NCBI GenBank assembly: GCA_043805435.1 | Contig: JAZDHY010000121.1 | Location: 1-64,000 of the forward strand | Source: JAEXOD01 sp043805435 | GTDB lineage: Bacteria; Bacteroidota; Ignavibacteria; Ignavibacteriales; Melioribacteraceae | DNA length: 64,000 nt | Direction: 5' to 3' | Part shown: piece by piece, positions 25,587 through 35,548 of the stretch | Numbering within the stretch: position 1 is the stretch's first letter | Layout of the letters: each line of letters opens with the position of its first letter | Program-made: the position numbers and the translations under genes | The notes under the pieces: generated by a model | Told to the model about the DNA's origin: nothing | Seen by the model: the letters and a program-made list of their open reading frames with translations, nothing else | The model's database searches: none

Positions 25587-27919
25587 AAAAAAACATCCTT
25601 GTCTTTGCGTATAAATCCTGTTTGTTTGTTGTAATAATAGTCAATAATATCATTACTAATGTAATATAAATTTTGCACTCTGCTTTTAAGCTGGTTATTA
25701 ATAAAAGTTTTAGGTACTTCTAAAACTCTTTTATTAAAGTCTTTTTTATATTTATTGAAATCTTCCTTTGTAATTTTTTTATCAATAAAATCACAAAATC
25801 TGCTATATTCAAATTTAGCAGTATCGTCAGTTTCTATAAAAACAGAAGCAGAAAAGGCTTTTTCGTCAATAACTTTAAAATCTGCAATAGTGTCTTTTTC
25901 ACCATCTTTGTAATAATTCAAATTTTTGATTGAGTTAAATATATTTTCCGATTCGTCATATTTGCTTTTATTTGAAAGAATGTAATAATAATTTTTAATT
26001 AAATCTAAATAATTAATTTCCTGTATGTTTGTGCCGGTAGTTAATAATTTTTTTACGGTTGAATAAACAATTGAACCGTAAATTTTTGTACAGTTTCCCA
26101 AATCAATAATATAAAAAGGAGACGGGGTATCTTTTTTGCAGTTGCGGTTTATTCTTCCTGCTGCTTGTATAATGCTGTCAAGGGGGCCAATATCTCTAAA
26201 ACCCATATCAAAATCCAAATCAACTCCGGCTTCAATTACTTGTGTGGAAACTAACAAAGGTTTTTTGTTTTGTTTTAAATCCAGTCTAATATTATTTAAT
26301 ATTTCATCTCTATCGGCAGGCAATAAATTTGTAGATAAATAATAAATGTTATTTTTGTTTTCATCAACAAAATCTCTAATTACCTCATAAATTTCCAAAG
26401 ATGTGCTTATTTTATTGCACACAATTAAACAAGAGCAATCGGGTTTATAAATACTTTTAAAAAGTTCAAAAAATTCATAAATATCTAAAACGTTATCTAA
26501 ATACGGAATTAATTGGGTACGATTAAATTGTTTAAAATATAGCTCATTATTAGGCAATAATTCATATGGTTTAGCTTCCGCATTTTCATTGCAAAGTATA
26601 AACTTGTTGGCAAGCTCAAAAATAATCGGTTTTGTGGCGGTCATTAATAAAACCGTACTATTTAAAAATTCTGTTAAAAAATAAATAACTGAACCAATAA
26701 GCGGCAGATGTTCAGCTTTTAATGCCTGCACTTCATCAAGTATAATAATGGAGTTGGCCAGATGATGAAACTTTTTAAGAAATTTATTTTTATTGCCAAT
26801 TAAGGTTTGTAAAAGCTGCACAAAAGATGTAATTATTATGTCACACTGCCACGTTTCTAAATGTTGTATTTGTTGGTTATAGTTTGCGCCGTTTTCTCCC
26901 ACTGTTTCCGCATCAAAAATTGACGAATATTGATAATGAGATAATATTTTTACATTATCGGCAAATACATCATTTAATACTAATTCGGTCTGTTGAATAA
27001 TGTTAATAAACGGAAGAGAATAAATTATTTGTACTTCTTTATTTTGTGTTTGGCGTATTAAATTACGTAAATTAATTGCAAATTCAAGCGATAGAAGTGT
27101 TTTTCCGCTTCCGGTTGGTGAAGTTAGCGTAAATATTTTATGTTTAAGTAAATCGGTTGAAATTTGAGCTTTGATAGTTTCCCTAATTTCCGAGCGTATG
27201 CGGTTAATATTACTTAAGTTTTTAGGTAATAAATCTAAATATTTTGTAACACTATTATTATCAATTTTTACTTTGTTATATTGTTTGGTGTTTGATGCAT
27301 CAAGTTTATCGGCTTCAATTAATAACGAAAATAAATAATTTACTAAAAAATAGTTTTCTATATTAGGTTTTCGTTTTATTTCTTTATGTAATAGCCTGTC
27401 AGCATTTTCAGGAAAAACAAGATAGTTTTTTAGATTTGGAATATTAAGCTCTTTTTCAATTTGTTCAATTATTGAAGATAAACTTTGTTTTTGCTGCTTG
27501 AATATGTTATTTAAAACAATTACATCCATATCCGAAAAAACTGGATCGTCAACAATTGCAATAAGATTTTTATGATGACTTTTTATAATAAAATAAGAAA
27601 GTACGGCTAATTTAGGATTAATATTTTTATATAAATTAAATAAAGTATAAGCCCCAATACTAGCATGAAACCTAAGGCTGTCCTCTACTTTTTCCTTAAA
27701 TAAATACTTTTGAAAAAAGGATGTATATTTGCCTAAATCGTGCAGCATGCATATTTTATCAATTAATTCAATTAAAACATTGTTACCGGAAGAAAAATTA
27801 ATGTTGTTTGAAAAATTATTTTTAGCAATATTGGCAGCATTTTGTAAATGCTGCCATAAATATTTTTTTTCTAAAACATTATTATTCTCATCTAATTTGC
27901 AATGCGAAAAAAAATCCAT
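25583..27919 (-). CDS. cas3: CRISPR helicase-nuclease Cas3
   Basis: The 778-residue protein has an N-terminal HD nuclease (WQHLQNAA at 22-29, MLHDLGKY at 58-65, FHASIGAY, IKSHHKNL) and a superfamily-2 helicase. Helicase motifs: SPTGSGKT near residue 267, LDEVQAL near 393, MTATKP near 427, then VIEAGVDLDFD and QAAGRINRN. It is recruited by Cascade to unwind and degrade target DNA. All catalytic motifs look intact. It lies 11 bases after cas5. Confidence 0.96.
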   Translation of the reverse strand: MDFFSHCKLDENNNVLEKKYLWQHLQNAANIAKNNFSNNINFSSGNNVLIELIDKICMLHDLGKYTSFFQKYLFKEKVEDSLRFHASIGAYTLFNLYKNINPKLAVLSYFIIKSHHKNLIAIVDDPVFSDMDVIVLNNIFKQQKQSLSSIIEQIEKELNIPNLKNYLVFPENADRLLHKEIKRKPNIENYFLVNYLFSLLIEADKLDASNTKQYNKVKIDNNSVTKYLDLLPKNLSNINRIRSEIRETIKAQISTDLLKHKIFTLTSPTGSGKTLLSLEFAINLRNLIRQTQNKEVQIIYSLPFINIIQQTELVLNDVFADNVKILSHYQYSSIFDAETVGENGANYNQQIQHLETWQCDIIITSFVQLLQTLIGNKNKFLKKFHHLANSIIILDEVQALKAEHLPLIGSVIYFLTEFLNSTVLLMTATKPIIFELANKFILCNENAEAKPYELLPNNELYFKQFNRTQLIPYLDNVLDIYEFFELFKSIYKPDCSCLIVCNKISTSLEIYEVIRDFVDENKNNIYYLSTNLLPADRDEILNNIRLDLKQNKKPLLVSTQVIEAGVDLDFDMGFRDIGPLDSIIQAAGRINRNCKKDTPSPFYIIDLGNCTKIYGSIVYSTVKKLLTTGTNIQEINYLDLIKNYYYILSNKSKYDESENIFNSIKNLNYYKDGEKDTIADFKVIDEKAFSASVFIETDDTAKFEYSRFCDFIDKKITKEDFNKYKKDFNKRVLEVPKTFINNQLKSRVQNLYYISNDIIDYYYNKQTGFIRKDKDVFL

Positions 27920-27930
27920 CTTAACCTCCT

Positions 27931-28704
27931 TTACAAAAATTGAATATTTAACACTTCTCCATTTTTAGACAGTTGAAAATAATTTCCTGTAAAATTAACC
28001 CTTAACTGAAAATAATTTGTAGTGTATAAAACACGGTTTAATTCTTTTAATTCCCTATTATAGTTGCACATAAAATCCATGGGAATTAAATCTTCTTCAA
28101 TATAATTATATTTCCAGTTTTCGGCTAACTCAAATATAATATTATTAACCGAAGAACTTAGAACGGCAGAATTAAATTCCATGTTACAACCATCAATGTT
28201 TAATTCTTCAATTTCGTTATCATTAAATATAGTAATGTTTTGAATACTTGCAGAAAACTGTGCAACACCAAGCGAGGTATTATATATTGCCTTTTTATTT
28301 GTTAACCTAATTATTAGTTCTTCCCTAAATTCAATATCTTCGGGCAAAATATAAACACGGTATGCTAAATTATTATTTTGTAAATCTTCAGGAGTTACTA
28401 TTTCAATTGGTGTTTGTGTGTGTAATTTGTGCCCCATAAAATCATCAAAACTACGCGATACGATCCTTAAGTTGTTAACCCTGTGAATAGTTTTTTTTAA
28501 AGGGCTTATTACAGCAATTGTTATTTGCAGATTTTTTTTAGAAAAACACTGGTAATAAGCATCTTTTTGATAACCCATAACAGCTGCTAAAATACCAATT
28601 ATTGTTGTACGTGGTGGTATAGTATAACTTAAAGCCGTTGAGTTAGAAAAATATTTTCTAAAATGCGCAAATTTTCCAATAATATCAAATGCTATAATTT
28701 TCAT
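27931..28704 (-). CDS. cas5: Cascade subunit Cas5 (Cas5h/I-B type)
   Basis: The 257-residue RAMP protein starts IIAFDIIGKFAHFRKYFSN and SYTIPPRTTIIGILAAVMG, the Cas5 N-terminal pattern in which the protein caps the crRNA 5' handle. MGHKLHTQTPIEIVTPEDL and the C-terminal NYFQLRVNFTGNYFQL belong to the I-B type. It lies between cas7 (five bases) and cas3. Confidence 0.92.
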   Translation of the reverse strand: MKIIAFDIIGKFAHFRKYFSNSTALSYTIPPRTTIIGILAAVMGYQKDAYYQCFSKKNLQITIAVISPLKKTIHRVNNLRIVSRSFDDFMGHKLHTQTPIEIVTPEDLQNNNLAYRVYILPEDIEFREELIIRLTNKKAIYNTSLGVAQFSASIQNITIFNDNEIEELNIDGCNMEFNSAVLSSSVNNIIFELAENWKYNYIEEDLIPMDFMCNYNRELKELNRVLYTTNYFQLRVNFTGNYFQLSKNGEVLNIQFL

Positions 28705-28709
28705 AATTA

Positions 28710-29750
28710 TTACAAATTAATATTAATATCGGGTGAACTTTTTACAATTACATTTTTAATAATTTTATCAGCACCGTAATTATTATTTTTTAACTCAATT
28801 AGTTTTGTGCAATCAAAATCCAAATCCGTAAACTTGCGTACGCTTTCAAAATCCAATCCGTTTTTAGGATTAACCGAAATATAATTACGTAAATCACCAA
28901 ATTGACCGTTCCCAAATTCTTCATTATATTCAAATTCAACAAAAAGTTTTGGGTATTGGTTAATTTTACTGCGTGTAGGACTTGCTGAAATTGAATTCCA
29001 AATTGCATTACGGAAAAGTTCTCTGTCATTTATGCTTAAACCTGTACCTTTTGCGGCGTTTTTATTAATTGTACCATGGAACGCAATTAAACTGTAATAA
29101 ATACGGTAATCTTTGCCAAAAGTAGAGGAATTATCTTCCATAATGGATACAATTGTACTGCTTTCAATAATTTTTACTTTGTTTAAAGAATAACCCCATG
29201 TTAATTGAATAGGACCGGTAAAGATCTTTGAAATACCCTTAATGGGGAATGCCCCTCCAAATAGTCTGATATCAATAAATTTATTTTCAATTAACAGCAA
29301 TAAAAAGTCATCGATTTTTTTATTTGCTTTTTCTGTTTTCTGGTCTGGTTCATCATCATCACTAATTTTTTTTGTTTTCTTTTTATTTGCTTCAATTAAA
29401 TAATTTATAAATTCATTTTTAGATAATTTGCCGATTTCAAGATGATCTATTCTTCTGTTATTATACCACTCGTTAAAAGACTCATCAATAATCCTATTTG
29501 TTGAGGCTAATAATTTTTCCAGAGGTTTAATTTTATAATCGTCTTCTGTGTCAATAAAAATATCAGAACCATTATTTTTTAAAAAATCCCTTATATATCT
29601 TTTTAGACGCACATCGGTAACTAAATTTGTGTTGGTATCATTATCCATACGTGGTTTGTTTTCCTGATCGGGGTCACCATTTGGATTACATTGAATTGCT
29701 TCATAAATAAATAAAAAATCGCTGTTATTGTTAATAATTGAATTAGCCAT
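28710..29750 (-). CDS. cas7: Cascade backbone subunit Cas7 (Csh2/I-B type)
   Basis: The 346-residue protein begins FLFIYEAIQCNPNGDPDQENKPRMD, followed by TDVRLKRYIRDFL, the diagnostic Csh2 start in which NPNGDPD is invariant. Later come FGGAFPIKG and GPIQLTWGYSLNKV. Several copies assemble along the spacer part of the crRNA. It overlaps cas8b by eight bases. Confidence 0.96.
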   Translation of the reverse strand: MANSIINNNSDFLFIYEAIQCNPNGDPDQENKPRMDNDTNTNLVTDVRLKRYIRDFLKNNGSDIFIDTEDDYKIKPLEKLLASTNRIIDESFNEWYNNRRIDHLEIGKLSKNEFINYLIEANKKKTKKISDDDEPDQKTEKANKKIDDFLLLLIENKFIDIRLFGGAFPIKGISKIFTGPIQLTWGYSLNKVKIIESSTIVSIMEDNSSTFGKDYRIYYSLIAFHGTINKNAAKGTGLSINDRELFRNAIWNSISASPTRSKINQYPKLFVEFEYNEEFGNGQFGDLRNYISVNPKNGLDFESVRKFTDLDFDCTKLIELKNNNYGADKIIKNVIVKSSPDININL

Positions 29751-31659
29751 TTAACTCCTCCGTTGTTTCGTTTTGATTGTTGTTTTCCTTTGAATTTATA
29801 AAATATGAATAACCGTTTAACAAAAAGAATAATGCTTCGTTCGGCGGTAATTTCCAATTGTTAAAGTCAAACAAAGCTGAAAAATTACTGTCCAAAAAAG
29901 TTATCGAATTGGTTTTGTTGTATTGACGTGCTTTTTCAAATAATTCGTTGCGTAATTTAGCAATATCGCGCAAAGCCATACCGTTAAAATTGATTTTTTG
30001 TAAAATAGGTTTTTGTTTGTGTCCTTTTTCGTACTGCGCATAACCAATGCTGTTTACCATCCGGCCTAAATAAAACATAGCTTTTTGTGCGTCTGAATAG
30101 TTAAGCATGTTGAACAATTCGTTTTCTTTCGGTTGATTATTTCCAACATTTGTTGATTTGTCTTCCATTGTTCCCTCGATAAAATTGTAATTAAAAAGCT
30201 GGTTTAGTTTTAATAATGCTTTAAAAACAATTAAATAATTTGTTACACTTGTTTTTATAGCAAAATCAAATTTTTCTCTGCTGCATTTAGGATATACATT
30301 TTGATATTGTCCAGTAATTTTACTTCTTTCAAAAAAATAATATATTATCAATTCTTTGAAGCAGTCAAATAGATTTTGTATGTCTATTTTTCTTCTTTCT
30401 AAAATTGAAGAGATAATGTTTAAGGCAATATTTTTATACGCTTTGGGATTACGAATTGGGATTATTGAGTATAATCGGTGCAAATTAAAAACATACTTGT
30501 TTGTTTTATCAAATTCAACGCCCGTATTTGCAAAAGTTTTAACTACATTATCAAAATGGATATTATTTACATCTTTAATCCTATTAATAATTTTAAAGTA
30601 ATTTCCGTTAGTTTCATAACCAATGTAATTTATCCAATAAACGGAACTATTATCCAAATTGTGATCAAGTTTGAAATCTTCAATAAATTGTTTAATTTCT
30701 TTATTATTAAAAACAAGATCGTTTTTCTGTTTAAGATGCAATAAAAACAATTTTGTGTTTATATTCGGGGTGTGGAGTAATTCCGGAATAATTAAATGAG
30801 GTGTACCAGCAATGGTGATATTTAGTTTGTTTAAAATCGTATCTGATGTTTGCTCAAGGATTGACTTAACATTATTGCTAAGTTTATAATTGTTGACGTA
30901 ATTTGATTTCTCGAAATTATTTGCATAATTTATTGTTGTTGTGACAAAAACCTTATTCAGATCTTTTCTATTCTTAAAATCAGCACATGTTATATCAGTT
31001 TCATATTTACCACTCGCATAACATATACTGCCATTATCTGTTCCGCTGGAAGTAAATATTTTCTTAATTAAGTTTGTATAGCCTTCAACTTCGGCTAATG
31101 GTTCCGGTTGGGGATATCCTTCATCAATTGACTTCAAAGCGAGATAATATAAAATAATGATTTCGTTGTTGGCTAATTTAACAACTAATTCACTATTTAG
31201 TGCGGTTTTAATTGGAATATCAGAAGACTGTGGCGCAAATAAGTTACAAACAACAAAATGTTCTTGTTTTTCGTAAATTTTAGTTAATATCCTGGCTAGT
31301 TTTGTTAAAGAAAATAACGCTTTATAACTATCCAGTTTTTCTAAAAGGTCCCCCTTCTTTTTATCTCCATAAATTGGTATAATTGCTTCATTAAAAGACT
31401 TAAAAATTCCACTTGTATTTGTTTTTTTACCACGTGGACCACTTAATTTAAAACATTTGTATTTTTTAATTGAATGGTTCTCGCTGTATTCTTCCAAATT
31501 TTGTGGATCAATAATTATTTTGTTTTCGTCCAAATCAATTACTATTTTAATGATAAAATAATTCTTATTTTTCTTTAGTTTTGGCGAATTTATTAATCGT
31601 TGGTCTAATTCATCTCCGGCTTCTAACTGGAGACCAAGTTTATATAAGGAGTTTAACAT
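29743..31659 (-). CDS. cas8b: Cascade large subunit Cas8b (Csh1/TM1802-like)
   Basis: The 638-residue protein is first in the cas operon, where type I-B encodes its large subunit. YFIIKIVID..., GPRGKKTNTSGIFKSFNEAI, YLALKSIDEGYPQPEPLAEVEGYTN, and the C-terminal AMFYLGRMVNSIGYAQYEKGHKQKP agree with the Csh1/TM1802 group. It recognises the PAM and recruits Cas3. Sequence conservation in this family is low, so the call leans on position. Upstream, AAGGCAGGG precedes the ATG as a plausible ribosome site. Confidence 0.88.
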   Translation of the reverse strand: MLNSLYKLGLQLEAGDELDQRLINSPKLKKNKNYFIIKIVIDLDENKIIIDPQNLEEYSENHSIKKYKCFKLSGPRGKKTNTSGIFKSFNEAIIPIYGDKKKGDLLEKLDSYKALFSLTKLARILTKIYEKQEHFVVCNLFAPQSSDIPIKTALNSELVVKLANNEIIILYYLALKSIDEGYPQPEPLAEVEGYTNLIKKIFTSSGTDNGSICYASGKYETDITCADFKNRKDLNKVFVTTTINYANNFEKSNYVNNYKLSNNVKSILEQTSDTILNKLNITIAGTPHLIIPELLHTPNINTKLFLLHLKQKNDLVFNNKEIKQFIEDFKLDHNLDNSSVYWINYIGYETNGNYFKIINRIKDVNNIHFDNVVKTFANTGVEFDKTNKYVFNLHRLYSIIPIRNPKAYKNIALNIISSILERRKIDIQNLFDCFKELIIYYFFERSKITGQYQNVYPKCSREKFDFAIKTSVTNYLIVFKALLKLNQLFNYNFIEGTMEDKSTNVGNNQPKENELFNMLNYSDAQKAMFYLGRMVNSIGYAQYEKGHKQKPILQKINFNGMALRDIAKLRNELFEKARQYNKTNSITFLDSNFSALFDFNNWKLPPNEALFFLLNGYSYFINSKENNNQNETTEELNG

Positions 31660-31842
31660 AACTTACCCTGCCTTTATTTTTTATGTTAATACAAATTACA
31701 AAAATTATTTATGAAAGCAAATAAAAAAATAAAATAAGGTAAGTTAATTTTGTAAAAATAAAAAAAATATTGATGATGTTACGTGGTGATTATTAAGAAA
31801 AGTGATTGATATAGTTATAAATGGGGATATTTTAAAAAGTCC

Positions 31843-31885
31843 AATTTCTCCTCTCATAGTATTGCTTTTATGGAGAGGAGAAATT
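31843..31885 (-). terminator. Rho-independent terminator after preA
   Basis: AATTTCTCCTCTC (31843-31855) and GAGAGGAGAAATT (31873-31885) form a perfect 13-base stem with a 17-base loop. It begins 24 bases after the preA stop. On the minus strand it is followed by GGACTTTTT. It separates preA from the cas operon. Confidence 0.75.
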
Positions 31886-31908
31886 AAGGGTGTATATATT
31901 AAAATATA

Positions 31909-33156
31909 TTATAACTCATGTTCAAAACCGCCGGCAATATAAATTGCACGTGTGGGGCATATAAAACTGCACAAAGTACAGCCGTAACATTTATCTCTGT
32001 CAATTGCCACTAACGAATCCACAGCGTAAATTGCATTAGCGCCGGATTCTTTACAAATAGTTATACACGATTTACAGCTTTTACATTTTGAATAATCAAT
32101 GCGTGCAGGGGCTTTATACTTACGGCTTAATTGACCATGGGTAACAATTTTTGGCAAAGCCGCTCCGCAAATATCGCTTAGCGCCTCTATTTTTTTCCTT
32201 TTCATGTAAGCGGCAAGTCCGCTTTTTAATTTGTCAATAATTGAAATACCTTTTAACATAACTTCGGTACAAATTTGTATTACATCGGCACCAACTGCAA
32301 TATACTCAACAGAATCTTTCCATGTGGAAATACCTCCTACGGCATGTATTGAAATGTTGTTAATATGTCCATTATTTGCAGGTGTTTTTACTTCTTTTGC
32401 AATTTCGGCCACACATCTTAAACCTATTGGTTTAACGCAGCTTCCCGAAAGTCCGCCATAAGTTGAATAACCTCCAACGTTTGGTAAAGGAGTTAACGTT
32501 TCAATATCAATACCCACCAAAGATAAAACGGTGTTAATTGCGCATAACCCGTCTGCACCGCCATCAACAGCGGCTTTAGCAGCGGAGGCAATGGAGGTTA
32601 CATTTGGAGTAAGTTTTACAATAACCGGAATGTTTACAACTTCTTTTACTCCTTTGGTAATTATTCTGATAATATCGTTGTCTTGCCCAATTGCACTACC
32701 CAATCCTTGAGCCGTAACACCGTTTGGACATGAAAAATTTAGTTCAAGTGCATCGGCACCGGCTCCGGCAGTTTTGCGTGCAATACTCTGCCACGATTCA
32801 ACACCCGCAGCACCCATAATGCTTGCAATAAGAATTTTAGTTGGGTACTCTTTTTTAATATCTTTAATTTCTTGTAACCAGTACAAAATCGGTTCTTCCG
32901 ATACCATCTCAATATTTTCAAATCCAATAACTGTAGTATTAGACCACAAAACATTAAAACGAGGAGAAACATTAGAACTTGTAACATCTTCGTCCTTAAT
33001 TGTTTTAGTAACGGCTCCGGCCCAGCCGGCTTCAAATGCATTACGGATTAAATCCCCTGTGGCGGTAGGAGGTGCGGAAGCTAAAACAAACGGATTTTCA
33101 AAGCGCAACCCGTTGGCAAAAACCTCCAAATTTTCAGTTAGTTTAGCTGCTGCCAT
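31909..33156 (-). CDS. preA: NAD-dependent dihydropyrimidine dehydrogenase subunit PreA
   Basis: The 415-residue protein has a dihydroorotate-dehydrogenase-like FMN barrel (LRFENPFVLASAPPTATGD, ELNFSCPNG, VKLTPNVTSI, GADGLCAINT, HAVGGISTW) and a C-terminal ferredoxin with two 4Fe-4S motifs, CKSCKSCITICKES and CYGCTLCSFICPTRAI. This is the catalytic subunit that reduces or oxidises uracil and thymine. The usual flavoprotein partner PreT is not next to it, and dihydropyrimidinase is also absent from the window. It lies three bases after a uracil-type permease, which supports a pyrimidine role. A protein that takes electrons from another donor is possible. Confidence 0.92.
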   Translation of the reverse strand: MAAAKLTENLEVFANGLRFENPFVLASAPPTATGDLIRNAFEAGWAGAVTKTIKDEDVTSSNVSPRFNVLWSNTTVIGFENIEMVSEEPILYWLQEIKDIKKEYPTKILIASIMGAAGVESWQSIARKTAGAGADALELNFSCPNGVTAQGLGSAIGQDNDIIRIITKGVKEVVNIPVIVKLTPNVTSIASAAKAAVDGGADGLCAINTVLSLVGIDIETLTPLPNVGGYSTYGGLSGSCVKPIGLRCVAEIAKEVKTPANNGHINNISIHAVGGISTWKDSVEYIAVGADVIQICTEVMLKGISIIDKLKSGLAAYMKRKKIEALSDICGAALPKIVTHGQLSRKYKAPARIDYSKCKSCKSCITICKESGANAIYAVDSLVAIDRDKCYGCTLCSFICPTRAIYIAGGFEHEL

Positions 33157-33159
33157 AAT

Positions 33160-34449
33160 TTAATTATCCTCGTTTAATAAACCAAATTTACCAAGCATAT
33201 AAAAAACAGTTGATAGTATAATGCCGCATATAGCCGCAAAAGCCATTCCTTTAAATTGAACGGAGCCAATGTTAATGCTTGCACCGCTGATACCTATAAC
33301 AAAAGTAACGGCACCAAGCACCATGTTTTTATTTTTACTAAAGTCTATTTTGTGATCAACAAAAATTCTAAAACCCTGTACGGCAATAACACCATAAAGC
33401 AGCATTGTAATACCACCCATTACCGGAGTAGGTATAGATGAAATAGCTGCTGAAATTTTACCAATACTTGAAAATAAAATTGCAAGTACTGCCGCAATTC
33501 TAATAACCCAAACTGAATAAACGCGGGTTATAGCCATTACGCCAATATTTTCGCCATAGGTAGTATTAGGGGTTGAACCTGTAAAACCGGATATAACATT
33601 GCTAACACCATCGCCAAGTAACGACCTATGAAGACCGGGGTCTTTCATTAAATCGGAGTCGGTTATTTTTCCGGTAACAATTAAATGGCTTATATGCTCT
33701 GCAAGAACAACAAGACATGCGGGGGCAATTATTAAAATTGCATTAATATTAAAAATTGGAGCGTGAAATTTAGGCAATGCAAACCATGCGGCATCCGAAA
33801 TTATTTGAGTATTTACCAAACCCATAAAAAGTGATAATAAATAACCGGAAACAACAGCCACAAGAATTGGGATGATTTGCAGAAAACCTCTAAACAAAAT
33901 TGAACCAAAAACCCCAATTGCTAAAGTAAATAAAGAAACAGTAATAGTTTGGGGGTCAATTTGAAAAGCGGGAACAACATTACCGGCCATAGTTGGCCAA
34001 GGTGCAAAACCTGCCTGCTGTGCTGCAATTGGGGCTAATTCCAAACCGATAATTGCAACAACACTTCCCATTACGGTAGGCGGCATTACAATGTCTATCC
34101 ATTTTAAGCCAAAATTTTTAACAATAAAAGACATTAAAATAAAAAAGAGCCCAAAAAATATAAATCCCGATTGAGCATTTTGAAAACCGCCATAACTTGC
34201 AATAATAAGCAGTGTGGGCGCAATAAACGCAAAACTTGAACCGAGATAAGCGGGAATACCGCCTTTAGTAAAATATGAATATATTAATGTTCCTATACCA
34301 TTCATTAACAGAGCAATGGCGGGGTCAATTCCTACCAGTATTGGAACAAGAATTGTGGCTCCAAACATAGCAGTTAAATGTTGAAAACTAAGCGGAAGAG
34401 TTTGTAAGATGGGTAATGTTTCTTTAATTCCAATAATTCGTCTTTTCAT
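33160..34449 (-). CDS. Uracil/xanthine permease, NCS2 family (UraA-like)
   Basis: The 429-residue transporter has about 14 membrane segments. LPLSFQHLTAMFGATILVPIL at the N-terminus is typical of UraA. FGKxMAF-type later motifs appear as VLAEHISHL (the substrate-binding acidic residue of TM8) and GFTGSTPNTTYGENIGVMAITRVYS (TM10 region). It would import uracil with protons. With preA immediately downstream the pair forms a pyrimidine uptake and reduction unit. About 250 bases upstream, to the PAP2 gene, contain the promoter but no gene. Confidence 0.92.
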   Translation of the reverse strand: MKRRIIGIKETLPILQTLPLSFQHLTAMFGATILVPILVGIDPAIALLMNGIGTLIYSYFTKGGIPAYLGSSFAFIAPTLLIIASYGGFQNAQSGFIFFGLFFILMSFIVKNFGLKWIDIVMPPTVMGSVVAIIGLELAPIAAQQAGFAPWPTMAGNVVPAFQIDPQTITVSLFTLAIGVFGSILFRGFLQIIPILVAVVSGYLLSLFMGLVNTQIISDAAWFALPKFHAPIFNINAILIIAPACLVVLAEHISHLIVTGKITDSDLMKDPGLHRSLLGDGVSNVISGFTGSTPNTTYGENIGVMAITRVYSVWVIRIAAVLAILFSSIGKISAAISSIPTPVMGGITMLLYGVIAVQGFRIFVDHKIDFSKNKNMVLGAVTFVIGISGASINIGSVQFKGMAFAAICGIILSTVFYMLGKFGLLNEDN

Positions 34450-34703
34450 TATTAAGCCTAAAATATTTATAATTGATTCAAAAAAGGTACTGCAGTCTAA
34501 AAAAAACTAATTAAATATTATATATTTTATTAAAGTCTTTTACTTAATTTAGTTAATAAACATTAACAAATATAAGCTTTATAAAAACTTATATTTAAAA
34601 AATTAAACCTTAATTAAAATAGAACAAGAGGGTACAAAAAAGGGTACTTTTTAATACCGCTTCTTATTACAAACATACAATATAAAATTAAAAAAACAAA
34701 ATT

Positions 34704-35546
34704 CTAAAAATCCAATTTGTAGGAGACAAATAAAGATTTATTGCCGGTTGAAAGGTTAATATTATGTAGTGCGGGGAATTTTTGATTGAAATGTTCATAT
34801 ACAAAATACGAAATTATAGTGCCAACAGCCGCACCGGTTATTACATCGCTTAAATAATGTTTTTTGTCGTATATACGGCTGTAACCAACATATCCTGCCC
34901 ACCCGTATAAAATGCCAAATGATGCAATTTTAAATGTAGTACGCAATTTTTTATCGGCACGGGTTACATCCCATTTATCGTAAAAGTCGTCAAGCTCGCG
35001 GTATAAAAATGTTGAGGCTGCAAAAGCTGTTGCCGTGTGTCCGCTAAAAAAACTTCTGGAATCGCTGTTATCGGGACGGTTACGCGTAATGCTGTTTTTA
35101 ACAATTTCGGTTAATGTATAAGTATATAAAAGTGATTTTTTAAATAAAAATATTTGTCTGAAACTTTTAGAAGATATATCGGCATCGGTAAAAATATCGG
35201 CAGCGGCAGTTAAAGCAAGGCGGGAATAAAAAATATAATCAGGAATTAAATCTTTATCCATACTGCCAATAGAATTGTTTCTACTGTTTCCAAAATCTTC
35301 TGAAATTTCCGAATCAAGATAAGATGGTCCGATATTAATTGTGCTGCGTAAATTGCTGTTATAAACAGCGGTGCGGCTTAAATAAGCAGCAAAAACAGGC
35401 AGGTCGTACCAATCAACCGATTCGGCCAATCCTGAATAAATTTTGGATAAAGTATTATTGCTTTTATATGTATTGTTAAATCCTTGTCCTAATAAAGAAA
35501 TAGTTGAAACAAACAAAAATATATAACCAAAGAAGTGTAAAAACAT
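34704..35546 (-). CDS. PAP2-superfamily phosphatase, exported or membrane-bound
   Basis: The 280-residue protein starts with a signal peptide/anchor. The three phosphatase motifs are complete: KNSITRNRP (K-x6-RP), SFFSGHTATAF (SGH) and SRIYDKKHYLSD (SR-x5-H-x3-D). These enzymes remove phosphate from lipids such as undecaprenyl pyrophosphate or phosphatidate, or from small phosphoesters, on the periplasmic side. It is the last gene of a three-gene operon with a CotH-family protein (two bases apart) and a porin. It could oppose a phosphotransferase in the same module. Confidence 0.88.
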   Translation of the reverse strand: MFLHFFGYIFLFVSTISLLGQGFNNTYKSNNTLSKIYSGLAESVDWYDLPVFAAYLSRTAVYNSNLRSTINIGPSYLDSEISEDFGNSRNNSIGSMDKDLIPDYIFYSRLALTAAADIFTDADISSKSFRQIFLFKKSLLYTYTLTEIVKNSITRNRPDNSDSRSFFSGHTATAFAASTFLYRELDDFYDKWDVTRADKKLRTTFKIASFGILYGWAGYVGYSRIYDKKHYLSDVITGAAVGTIISYFVYEHFNQKFPALHNINLSTGNKSLFVSYKLDF

Positions 35547-35548
35547 TT

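Noticed and set aside
34610..34660. A terminator downstream of the PAP2 gene formed by GGTAC/GTACC-like words
   Set aside because: The arms pair poorly and are interrupted; the stem is too weak to call.
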